DNA of 64,000 nucleotides from Haladaptatus pallidirubidus (GTDB taxonomy: Archaea > Halobacteriota > Halobacteria > Halobacteriales > Haladaptataceae), in contig NZ_CP085303.1 of assembly GCF_020700235.1 (NCBI RefSeq), forward strand, positions 186,001 to 250,000, written 5' to 3'. The position numbers and the translations under genes were made by a program. The notes beneath the pieces were generated by a model. That model was not told where the DNA came from, searched no databases, and saw only the letters and a program-made list of their open reading frames with translations. Numbering within the stretch: the first letter of the stretch is position 1; each line of letters opens with the position of its first letter. Below, piece after piece: positions 9,080 through 17,218 of this stretch.

Positions 9080-9199
9080 GTACCTTCGAAAAGGATACGT
9101 TTCTATATTATTATACGTTCCATAACATCAAATGCTCCCGATTTGGGCCGAATCTCAGCGTGGCGATAGTGGCTCCAACTGTTCATGCCGGTACTATCT

Positions 9200-9547
9200 T
9201 TACTTGAATTGCAGGCGGGTAAGGCCCCTTCCTCAGGGAGCGCGAAGGCGTGGGTAGGGAGGGGATACGCCCGCCGTCTTCGTTGTTCTTAGACGTACGA
9301 TAGCTTGATGTACTATCGACACGAAGCGATACTGTGCGTGATAGTAGAGGAGTTGAAAACTCAAATCCTCGCACGCACTGCGCAGTGCGATAATATAGGC
9401 ATGGGACGGGCCGAATCCACGCCTCCGGAGATTGAGACCGCTGTGGATTCCCGGTGAATCTGCAAGTCTTATCGTTGAACGAGGAAGCCCTCACCTCAAG
9501 AAGCAAGGGGTGAGTAACCCCGAGCGCGGTAGGTGGGGGTAGTTCAC
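9200..9547 (+). mobile_element. Non-autonomous element, family 2, copy a
   Basis: Starts after TTAC with TTGAATTGCAGGCGGG and ends GGGGGTAGTTCAC. It is 348 bp with no transposase. It is nearly identical to 11530-11877 (same length, about ten differences by eye) and related to 29302-29693. The 3' third (GGGCCGAATCCACGCCT through GAGGAAGCCCTCACC) aligns with the 3' end of TnpB fragments such as 44380-44500, so the guide-RNA region appears to be kept. Confidence 0.8.
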
Positions 9548-9970
9548 TTGAATACAGAGGCTAAGGTTCCTTCCTCAAGGAGCGAGTAGGGAGGGGGAGA
9601 CAGTGCCGCCATTGTCTCTTTTCCGTGCGATGTTGGAGTACAAGTACAAACGCGAGGGTACGCACTTCGTCACTGTCAATCCACGAGGGACGGCGAAGGA
9701 GTGTCCGAACTGTGGCATTTCGACCGAGAAGCCGCTATGGGTGCGTGAGCACTCGTATCCCTCATGCGGGTTCGAGGCGGACAGGGATCTCAACGCCGCG
9801 TACAACATTCTTGCTCGCAGACTCGCCAAAGTAGGAGTGGTTCACTCCGAAGAAACGCCTGTGGAGACTGCGCTCCCTACGGACACGGTTGTGTCTACAA
9901 AGCGCGTCATCGAAACAGGAAGCCCCGTCCTCAACGAGACCGTCAGACCGAGTAGGGCAGGGAGGTTCAC
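9548..9970 (+). pseudogene. TnpB C-terminal fragment in a second family-2 element
   Basis: Begins TTGAATACAGAGGCTAAGG directly after the terminal TTCAC of the previous element, so two elements abut. The frame from 9603 encodes the C-terminal zinc ribbon of TnpB (CPNCGIST, then a second pair in which the first Cys position reads as YPSCGF) and the last catalytic region EADRDLNAAYNIL. The N-terminal two thirds including the first RuvC Asp are missing. The element ends GGAGGTTCAC at 9970. It cannot encode an active nuclease, though its 3' region could still be transcribed. Confidence 0.75.
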
Positions 9971-10019
9971 ATCCCCGATATCCTATGAAGGAATTCTCGT
10001 CATTTACGGCGGGAGGGTA

Positions 10020-11270
10020 TTAAATATCGAGCAATTCGGCATAGAGATGCGCAATATTGACACAGACACGCTCCCACGTGAACTGTTTCGCGTGCGCTTC
10101 GATACCATCTCGGTTCCAATCTTTGCGAAGCGCACGAATCATAGCATCTATAAGTGCGTCGTGGTTCTCCGGACTGTCAATGAGAAACCCGTGGTCTTCG
10201 GAGGTAACAACTTCTTCGCTCCCGCCATTAATAGTGGAAACGACGGGTGACCCGCAGGCCATTGCTTCAAGCTGGACGAGACCGAAGCTCTCACTGTAAC
10301 TTGGGAGGACAAAGGCGTCACAGGCACTCATCCAATATTTTAAGCTATTGTTTGACACGTATCCAAGAAGCCGAACATGATCTTCGAGACCCAACTTTTC
10401 GATTTTTTCTTCAAGCTCAGATCGCATTCCGCCATGACCACCAATTGCACAAACCACTTTTTCCTCCTGCTCGACGATGGCAGGCATGACATCGATGAGA
10501 TGCTGGAATCCTTTTCGCTTTTTCAGGTGTCCAAGTGCAAACAATAACTGTGTCTCATCACTGATTCCGAGTTCCGCTTTCGCTTTGGTCTGTGGCACTC
10601 GACGAAGTCGATCCTGACTAAATCCGTTTGGAAGATAATACACCTCGTCGTTGAACTGCTGAAGTGTGTTTTGGTCTTGCCGATTTACGCGGACAATAGC
10701 GTCGGCATTTTCCCAGGTCCAATTTATTTTTTGATTCGAGGATTCGAGCTGCTCGACGAACAGGTCGTGATTTTCATGAACGGTAAGAACCGATGGGATT
10801 CCGAGTTCGCGTCCAAGAATGCTTCCGACATAGCCGGCAGTCCAGGTTAGATGGCAGTGAATCACATCGAAATCGATGGGAAGGTCAGCGACGATCTTTT
10901 TCACTTTTCGAGCGTGCTGGTCGCCGAGATAACGCCGATGGAGGTCGATCGGTAAGTAGAGGAGCGGTGTGCTGATAACAGTGAGATTGTCAGGTTTGTC
11001 TTCCTGATTGATTTTCGCGTTCTTACTGAACGGTTTTGCGTAATCGATGGGGAGATATTCAGAAATATCCGCGAACCGGTTGTACCGTACAAGTACATAT
11101 ACCTCATCAAAATAGTCAGCAAGAACGTCTACCTGACCCTTGACGAAGTGGTTGTAACTGTGAGAGACAATGAGCAGGTTCTTGTCCCTTAGTGCCTCCA
11201 GATCGTGATCCAAGGGTATATCTCCGGTATCTGGTGGTTCGGCTACTTGAGAATGCGCGTCGCTCGACAT
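10020..11270 (-). CDS. Glycosyltransferase family 4 (GT-B fold)
   Basis: Transfers a sugar from a nucleotide donor to a growing glycan, on the cytoplasmic side. The N-terminal half has SHSYNHFVKGQVDVLADYF and a DVIHCHLTW motif. The C-terminal Rossmann half has ALGHLKKRKGFQHLID and the donor-binding E-x7-E region SYSESFGLVQLEAMACG near residue 350. The ATG at 11270 (MSSDAHS) is preferred to the upstream frame start at 11351, which only adds atypical sequence. The gene is bracketed by the near-identical elements 9200-9547 and 11530-11877 in the same orientation. Confidence 0.88.
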   Translation of the reverse strand: MSSDAHSQVAEPPDTGDIPLDHDLEALRDKNLLIVSHSYNHFVKGQVDVLADYFDEVYVLVRYNRFADISEYLPIDYAKPFSKNAKINQEDKPDNLTVISTPLLYLPIDLHRRYLGDQHARKVKKIVADLPIDFDVIHCHLTWTAGYVGSILGRELGIPSVLTVHENHDLFVEQLESSNQKINWTWENADAIVRVNRQDQNTLQQFNDEVYYLPNGFSQDRLRRVPQTKAKAELGISDETQLLFALGHLKKRKGFQHLIDVMPAIVEQEEKVVCAIGGHGGMRSELEEKIEKLGLEDHVRLLGYVSNNSLKYWMSACDAFVLPSYSESFGLVQLEAMACGSPVVSTINGGSEEVVTSEDHGFLIDSPENHDALIDAMIRALRKDWNRDGIEAHAKQFTWERVCVNIAHLYAELLDI

Positions 11271-11529
11271 GCTCAACAGTATACTTTCATCGATGTTTAT
11301 TATCGGGTGGCTAAGCGTGCGGCCTTTCCCACGGACCAATACCATTTGCATAACGCGAACTAGTGATCACTGTTAACGGGAGTGTTTAATTCTCACGGGA
11401 AAGGACTAGGTCACATCGTCAGTATCGATGGTCTGGCGTTTTTCCATGTAAACAGGAGTTCTTCAGTAGCAATCGCTCTCAGTTATCCTCTTGTTCGATT
11501 CGCTCACGCTAATATATCTGATAGCCCTT

Positions 11530-11877
11530 TTACCTGAATTGCAGGCGGGTAAGGCCCCTTCCTCAGGGAGCGCGAAGGCGCGGGTAGAGAGGGGATACGC
11601 CCGCCGTCTTCGTTGTTCTTAGACGTACGATAGCTTGATGTACTATCGACACGAGGCGATACTGTGCGTGTTAGTAGAGGAGTTGAAAACTCAAATCCTC
11701 GCACGCACTGCGCAGTGCGATAAAATAGGCATGGGACGGGCCGAATCCACGCCTTCAAAGATTGAGACCGCTGTGGATTCCCGGTGAATCTGCAAGTCTT
11801 ATCGTTGAACGAGGAAGCCCTCACCTCAAGAAGCAAGGGGTGAGTAACCCCGAGCGCGGTAGGTGGGGGTAGTTCAC
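11530..11877 (+). mobile_element. Non-autonomous element, family 2, copy c
   Basis: Preceded by TTAC, starts CTGAATTGCAGGCGGG and ends GGGGGTAGTTCAC. It is the same length as 9200-9547 and differs at only a few scattered bases, so it arose recently by transposition or duplication. No protein is encoded. Confidence 0.8.
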
Positions 11878-11946
11878 TCATTATCATCCTCTTCGATTAG
11901 CAAGTCGATAATAAAGCCCTGAGAAATTGGAGTAAAGGACAACAAA

Positions 11947-12861
11947 ATGCCCCCGACAGTAAGCGTTATCGTACCGACGTATAATCGGGCACACTCCCTA
12001 CCTCGAACCGTCGAAAGCGTCCTCTCACAAACGCTCGAAGATTTAGAACTCATCATCGTAGACGATGCGTCAGCCGATAATACGGCAGAGGTTGTCGCAT
12101 CGTATGACGACGATCGAATTCGGTTTTTCAAACACGAAGAAAATCAGGGCGCTAGTGCCGCTCGAAACACCGGTATTGAGCACGCTGAGGGGAAATATAT
12201 GGCGTTCCTCGACTCAGACGACGTCTGGCTACCAACAAAACTTGAAAAGCAAGTCCTTACCCTCGAAATGCGATCTGATGACTGGATTGCTGCTTACTGT
12301 AAAGCTGAAACTGTTCACCCGGATGGCCAAAACCCAGTTATAAAATGGGCGACACAACTCATCTCTCGACGGAACAAAACAGAAGGTGCAGAAGGAGGTA
12401 AAGAACTCATCGGCCCACTTCTCAGTGATAGTCTCCATACCAGCGCTGGTTCCACATTGCTCGTAACAAGCGAAGTGGCGCGGAAAATCAATGGGTTCGA
12501 TGAGTCGTTTGACCGATTCCAAGATCCTGAGTTCCTCATTCGCGTGCTCAAACACGGGAAACTTGCCTGTGTGGATGAGACACTTCTCCTTCGATATGAG
12601 ACCGGGTCGCCTCCAGCAAATTCAGTCGCGAAAGCGGATGTACACTATCTCAGAACTTTCGCTGACGAAGTCGAGCGTCTCGAACGCCAGGGCATCGACG
12701 TGACCGGTGCACACAACTACATCCTTGCGAGACAGTACCTCAACGAAGGTCAGTTTCGGACAGGATTCCGGTATCTCAGACAGTCGAGAAGGCCTGAAAT
12801 ACGCCAAATTCCAGGTTTGGTGATGAATCTGTACTCTGGTGTTAAAGCGAACATCGGATGA
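11947..12861 (+). CDS. Glycosyltransferase family 2 (GT-A fold)
   Basis: About 304 residues. The N-terminus has the family signature VSVIVPTYNRAHSLPRTVES, then IIVDDASADNT, and the metal-binding DxD-type SDDVW near residue 95 in FLDSDDVW. The full GT2 catalytic domain is present (about 230 residues), followed by a helical tail. Its stop overlaps the ATG of the next small membrane protein by 4 bp (ATGA), so the two are probably co-transcribed. It likely adds a sugar to the surface glycan assembled by this region. Confidence 0.9.
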   Translation: MPPTVSVIVPTYNRAHSLPRTVESVLSQTLEDLELIIVDDASADNTAEVVASYDDDRIRFFKHEENQGASAARNTGIEHAEGKYMAFLDSDDVWLPTKLEKQVLTLEMRSDDWIAAYCKAETVHPDGQNPVIKWATQLISRRNKTEGAEGGKELIGPLLSDSLHTSAGSTLLVTSEVARKINGFDESFDRFQDPEFLIRVLKHGKLACVDETLLLRYETGSPPANSVAKADVHYLRTFADEVERLERQGIDVTGAHNYILARQYLNEGQFRTGFRYLRQSRRPEIRQIPGLVMNLYSGVKANIG

Positions 12862-13043
12862 CTACACACAATCTCCACTACGCATACTATTATCTTAGTC
12901 TATCAATCCTTTCAACGCTGTTATTTACCTGTACTGCACTTGATTTGTGGCCTCTCGATAAGCTTACAACTATGCAGTCAACTGGAATTATTGTTATCTT
13001 ATTTACACTTGTGACACTTATACAATCAATAAACAGCAATTAG
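12858..13043 (+). CDS. Small two-TM membrane protein, unknown
   Basis: 61 residues with two hydrophobic segments (about 9-29 and 41-57). I recognise no family. The ATGA overlap with the GT2 gene is the main support; base composition is more AT-rich than the upstream gene. Confidence 0.5.
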   Translation: MTTHNLHYAYYYLSLSILSTLLFTCTALDLWPLDKLTTMQSTGIIVILFTLVTLIQSINSN

Positions 13044-13226
13044 ATCCTTACTAATAAGTGTGATTTTTTCAACTAATTGTTGGAATACTAATATAATCTA
13101 TAGACAATTTTACTCCGTTCAAACCGTACAATCGCAAGACGTAAACGGTATGCAACGGACCATAAGAAATCGAGAGAAACATATTATTTTATGTAGTGTC
13201 CGTGTCTGGTCTGTGCCGAAGTCAAA

Positions 13227-13811
13227 ATGAGCGCTACGACGCAGACTCTCCCTGAGACATCAGAGCTGCAAGGTGAAGAAAAGACAGAAGGGCTTTCAAA
13301 GGATAAAATATTTCATATCCTACAAACCCAACGCAGGCGGTACGCACTTCGTTACCTTAAAGAACATCGTGATGAGGTTAAAATGCGCGATCTCGCCGAA
13401 CAAGTTGCTGCGTGGGAGAACGATACCACTGTACAAGCGCTTGCTTCGAAAGAGCGTCAACGTGTGTATATTGCACTCTACCAATCCCACCTCCCGAAAC
13501 TTGATGAAGAAGGTATCATCAATTATAACCAAAGCCGTGGTAGCGTCGAGCGAGGGCCACTTGCTGAGCAATTTGACCCATATTTTGAAACAACCGACAC
13601 AACCACTGATGAAACGGCGAACTCCGAGTCACCAATAGACGATGACCGTTGGTTCAGCTATTATCGGTGGGCAACGGTTATGAGTGCTGGGCTATTTGGG
13701 GCCGCTTGGCTGAATTTCCCTGGAATCTCAGCTATCTCTACCTACAGTCTTGCAGCAATTGTCATCAGCCTTTTCGCGTTTATTTCTAGTGCTCAATTTA
13801 CATTCCAATAA
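13227..13811 (+). CDS. HTH membrane protein, DUF7344-type
   Basis: 194 residues. Residues about 25-115 form a winged-helix-like domain (IFHILQTQRRRYALRYL, then a conserved KERQRVYIALYQSHLPKLDEEG stretch split here) found in many haloarchaeal regulators of the DUF7344 type. The C-terminus has two membrane segments (about 150-165 and 172-190). It is a clear paralogue of 26738-27328: both share AEQVAAWEN and ALxSKERQRVYI. A membrane-tethered transcription regulator is inferred; the target is unknown. Confidence 0.75.
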   Translation: MSATTQTLPETSELQGEEKTEGLSKDKIFHILQTQRRRYALRYLKEHRDEVKMRDLAEQVAAWENDTTVQALASKERQRVYIALYQSHLPKLDEEGIINYNQSRGSVERGPLAEQFDPYFETTDTTTDETANSESPIDDDRWFSYYRWATVMSAGLFGAAWLNFPGISAISTYSLAAIVISLFAFISSAQFTFQ

Positions 13812-13942
13812 GCACTCTTTTTGTAGCCAATAATCGATATTTATAGATCAGATAGCAGTTTTAATCCGCATCTACCTGACTACAAGCTTTAGCGGTTACA
13901 TCGTGAGTACACAACCATCTGTGTACAACATACGGGTTCAAA

Positions 13943-13990
13943 TTGACATCCTCCGCGCGCTAAAGGACGGGCTTTTCTCCTCGAATCTTC
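13943..13990 (-). mobile_element. Mini-element of about 48 bp, copy 2
   Basis: Read on the minus strand it starts near GATTCGAGGAGAAAAGCCC, has a hairpin (CGTCCTTTAGCGCGCGG, imperfect) and ends GGATGTCAA. It matches the copies at 5533 and 29612 in layout. The rest of the gap 13812-14221 shows nothing recognisable. Confidence 0.65.
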
Positions 13991-14221
13991 GCAAGCCGCT
14001 AGGAAAATAAATCACATCTCTGTATCAGTATCCTCTGTGAAACTACCTCCAAGCATCGCCATCTATACCAGAATTAATTATAAAAAATTTCTTTTATATA
14101 GAGATTACATAACCTGGCGATGATACCGTTGAAACTCTTTTCCTCTACTCATTGTTCCGATCAATTTCATTCTCTTAACCCCTGGATAATAATAGTAGTA
14201 CCCTGAGAATGAACCGATGCG

Positions 14222-14446
14222 ATGTCGATAGATATGATGGGAACTCGAGAAGCCGATGACAACAAGACGGCCGAAACTCAATGCCGCAATTGTGGCTCGT
14301 TTGTGACACCCCAGTTTACCCGCGTGTTTGGCAATAACCAGAATGTAGTATTCGGCTGCTTTGAATGTATGACTGCAACCGATGTAAAACGGGGAAGTGC
14401 AAACGACCCCGAGGATGCCGCCCGCGCTCGCAAGGAAATGCAGTAG
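14222..14446 (+). CDS. Small zinc-ribbon-like protein (DUF7563-type)
   Basis: About 74 residues. Two Cys pairs, CRNCGSF and GCFECM, about 28 residues apart suggest one zinc site. This layout matches small haloarchaeal proteins annotated as DUF7563. The true start may be an internal Met (14234 or 14237). Function is unknown; DNA or RNA binding would be a guess. Confidence 0.7.
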   Translation: MSIDMMGTREADDNKTAETQCRNCGSFVTPQFTRVFGNNQNVVFGCFECMTATDVKRGSANDPEDAARARKEMQ

Positions 14447-14514
14447 TGTTCAATAGCGCTATTTTCTCCCTTTTTCATCGACGCAAAACAACACCTATGA
14501 GCTATTGTGTTAAT

Positions 14515-15696
14515 TCACTTGTCTCGTGTTATTGCTTCGCCTGGAAGCGTTGTTGCTCCCGCTGAGAGCTTTAATCCTGGTGTAAGACTTGTATTGATGC
14601 CAGTTTTTACGTTGTCACCTGCGATAACACCAAACTTTCGTCGTTCGGTCGAAACACGGCTCCCTTTCACGGTAAACTTGATGTCTGCACCATCATGACG
14701 GAGGTTCGCTACGTTTGTTCCTGCACCGAAATTCACGTCACGCCCGAGCACACTATCGCCAACATACGAAAGGTGGCCAATAGTCGCACCTGGTGAGAGA
14801 ACACTGTTTTTGACCTCGACGCTGTGACCGGCTTTTACCCCTTCATCGACAAGCGTCGCGCCGCGAATATAGGCGTTCGGTCCAATGCTCGATCCTGAGC
14901 GAATCAGTGCAGGCCCCTCGATGGTGACTCCTGCTTTTACCGTTGCACCCTCTTCGACAACGACGGCACCATCAAGGACAGCCTGCTCACTCACGTCACC
15001 ACGCACGTCGCGTTCCAATTCCGCAAGTTTCCATTCGTTAGCTTCGAGTAATTCCCATGGTCGTCCAACGTCAAGCCACCGCTTGACTTCGACTGCAGTC
15101 ACTTCGTACTCTGAGATGACTCGTTCTACTACATCCGTGATTTCAAATTCTCCACGCTCACTTTCACTGACATTGAGCCAGTCGCGCGCTTCCTCGGGAA
15201 AAACATACGAACCAGTGTTAGCGAGGTCGGTTGGCGGATCGTCTGGTTTTTCCACAATATCTGTTACGCGATCTCCATCGGTTGAAATAACACCGTAATT
15301 CGAGGGATCGTTGACTCGGTACGTTCCGACGCTCGGAGCATTGCTCAGGAGGTTTTTCACCGCTGCTGTGTCATAGAGATTGTCTCCGTTGAGAACTGCA
15401 AATGGTCCATCGATATGGTCACGTGCCGCACGAACAGCGTCGGCTGTACCACGCTGTTCTTCTTGAATCGCGTATTTAACTGGTATTCCGGCATACTCTT
15501 CGCCGAAGTACTCACGAACTGTCTCTGCTTCATAACCAACAACGAGGACAAGTTCATCGGCTCCGGCTTCGATGGCGGCATGTACCGTGTGAGCAACAAG
15601 CGGTTTCTCTGCAACTGGCAACATAGGCTTGGGAACCGACCCGGAAAGCGGTCGCATTCGTGTCCCTTCACCTGCCGTAAGAACGATTGCCTGCAT
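14515..15696 (-). CDS. Bifunctional sugar-1-phosphate nucleotidylyltransferase/acetyltransferase
   Basis: GlmU-like enzyme that charges a sugar-1-phosphate with a nucleotide to give an activated sugar donor. Residues 1-12 hold the nucleotidyltransferase signature AIVLTAGEGTRMRPL with the KPMLPV lysine following. A catalytic-metal-like NGDNLY is near residue 98. From about residue 235 the C-terminus has hexapeptide repeats (VVVEEGATVKAG, LIRSGSSIGPNAYIRG) that form a left-handed beta helix, as in archaeal GlmU/Sta0637-type enzymes that acetylate glucosamine-1-phosphate. The neighbourhood of glycosyltransferases fits supply of UDP- or dTDP-sugars. Which sugar cannot be told. Confidence 0.88.
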   Translation of the reverse strand: MQAIVLTAGEGTRMRPLSGSVPKPMLPVAEKPLVAHTVHAAIEAGADELVLVVGYEAETVREYFGEEYAGIPVKYAIQEEQRGTADAVRAARDHIDGPFAVLNGDNLYDTAAVKNLLSNAPSVGTYRVNDPSNYGVISTDGDRVTDIVEKPDDPPTDLANTGSYVFPEEARDWLNVSESERGEFEITDVVERVISEYEVTAVEVKRWLDVGRPWELLEANEWKLAELERDVRGDVSEQAVLDGAVVVEEGATVKAGVTIEGPALIRSGSSIGPNAYIRGATLVDEGVKAGHSVEVKNSVLSPGATIGHLSYVGDSVLGRDVNFGAGTNVANLRHDGADIKFTVKGSRVSTERRKFGVIAGDNVKTGINTSLTPGLKLSAGATTLPGEAITRDK

Positions 15697-15736
15697 ACCA
15701 GTGTCTTTTGCTAGAAGGTGTATAATTATTCACGGG

Positions 15737-16012
15737 CTAACCGTCAGAAGATGACATGTACCAAAATGGATTGACCTCCTCAACGCCGTCATCGACGTGG
15801 AATCCCATCTTGGGATATTGGCCAACAGCTTTCGTGGTTTCAAGACACATATGTTCGCGCGGACAGTAGTGCCTCATCAGAGAACAGCCTTTAGAGGGAT
15901 TGCCTTGTCGGCTCCAACGCCTTACGACAGCGGTGTGTCGACCTGGCCTACCGTTCGATCCGTGCCTAAAGACGTGGGTATGCACTACAAACTACTATCG
16001 TGAGATACATCC
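15737..16012. other. Decayed repeat sequence, probably IS remnant
   Basis: An 82-codon minus frame exists but looks like nothing I know. The segment GCACTACAAACTACTATCGTG near 15980 shares CACTACAAACTACTATC with the gap at 1175, and TGGTTTCAAGACACATATG near 15840 resembles the TTTCAAGA strings near 915 and 32172. Confidence 0.35.
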
Positions 16013-16112
16013 CCCATTTGAACAATATTGTTGGCACTCCGCCTATAACGAATAAAACAGTGTGAAACCGTATTTCCCCTTTTTACCCTCGGAGGAAATA
16101 AGCCCAGATAAC

Positions 16113-16424
16113 ATGAGTACAACCGAAAGCCGCTATCGGGTTTCCGACTTGGTCAATACTTTTGTCAACCTCAATATTGAAGATTTCCTCCGTATCACGG
16201 TAAGTGGTGTTACTATCGAGTGCCACGTTCATGATATTGATCGAACGAATGACCGGTTTACGCTCTTGCTGAAGACGTTTTCCAATGACTATCTTCGTAT
16301 TGAAACACAGTGGGTACGTGGTTGGCTTGATCCACAGGTAGATCGACTCAAACCTGTCGCAGAAGAGCGCCAACCGCTCGGCGAGCTACAAAACATCGAA
16401 TTGGCTAGCAATAGAACTGTTTGA
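16113..16424 (+). CDS. Hypothetical protein
   Basis: 103 residues from the ATG at 16113; a GTG at 16062 would add 17 residues. A GGAGGA lies at about 16091, slightly far from the ATG. The protein is predicted beta-rich (FLRITVSGVTIECHVHDIDR, then RFTLLLKTFSNDYLRIETQW), like a small Sm- or OB-sized beta barrel. No family is recognised. It stands alone between debris and a convergent gene. Confidence 0.6.
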   Translation: MSTTESRYRVSDLVNTFVNLNIEDFLRITVSGVTIECHVHDIDRTNDRFTLLLKTFSNDYLRIETQWVRGWLDPQVDRLKPVAEERQPLGELQNIELASNRTV

Positions 16425-16477
16425 GCTGTTTGAGCTGAAGGAATTATTTAGATTAGCCGACCATCATGTTTAGCTAA

Positions 16478-16972
16478 TCATTTCATTGAAACCCGATCTA
16501 ATTGATCAGTTAAAATACTATTGACCAGCTGTGGATTGGGAACGTTTGCAAATACGAGATCCATTGTCCCTGACCCAGCAGTGTAGACAGTGACGTCACC
16601 GTAGTTAAATATTCGTTCAATTAATGATTGTGAATATGTCGTGTTTTGAATCCGATCAAGCCGTATTTGTATCGTATTTGTGGATAGAATTCCTTTTTTG
16701 TGGTATATCTCTTCGGTCGTAAGAACGTACCACTCTGTTCGCCACTTAAGAAGTGGCGGTATGGCGATAATGAGCCCAATCAGTACAAGGATAACACCGA
16801 TCCAATTCGCTAAGGGAAAAAAATTGCTTCCGGCTAATCCCGCACCAAGGAGAACAAAAAGAACACCGACTGTTACAAGCGGCAAGATGCGATAGACGCT
16901 TTGGTGGCCCCTCCAGAGTATCTCTTCATCGGGTGTGCGGTGAAGCCACGACGCATCGAAATCATTTACCAT
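16478..16972 (-). CDS. Membrane PH-domain protein (bPH2/YdbS-like)
   Basis: 164 residues from the ATG at 16972 (MVNDFDASWL). After a short W-rich leader (DEEILWRGHQSVYR) come two membrane segments (about 26-66), then the bacterial PH-like domain with VLTTEEIYHKKGIL and IRLDRIQNTTYSQSLIER, the signature of the YdbS/bPH2 family. The family role is poorly known and membrane-associated. The longer frame to 17068 adds unrelated residues. Confidence 0.8.
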   Translation of the reverse strand: MVNDFDASWLHRTPDEEILWRGHQSVYRILPLVTVGVLFVLLGAGLAGSNFFPLANWIGVILVLIGLIIAIPPLLKWRTEWYVLTTEEIYHKKGILSTNTIQIRLDRIQNTTYSQSLIERIFNYGDVTVYTAGSGTMDLVFANVPNPQLVNSILTDQLDRVSMK

Positions 16973-17218
16973 CGTACTTTGGAGTAATGAAGCCGAGCAC
17001 CTTACAGTTTGTTTCAAAAGTACAAGAGGTGTTATTCTTTCGTTAAAAACAACGAGGGATCCTTTCAAGAGTAATTTATATATTACTTATAATTTTTCCA
17101 ATTGATAAATTATATATTTAGTTTTCATAGATGTCTTCAGGTGGACTTTGGCAGTGTCACTCCTATCCATAACTTGTGGGGTCATTGCGTTGCTGTCTTC
17201 AGAGAACGATTTCACCCA

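Noticed and set aside
13925..13945. GGGTTCAAATT as a tRNA T-arm
   Set aside because: No acceptor, anticodon or D-arm pairs around it; it lies beside a mini-element.
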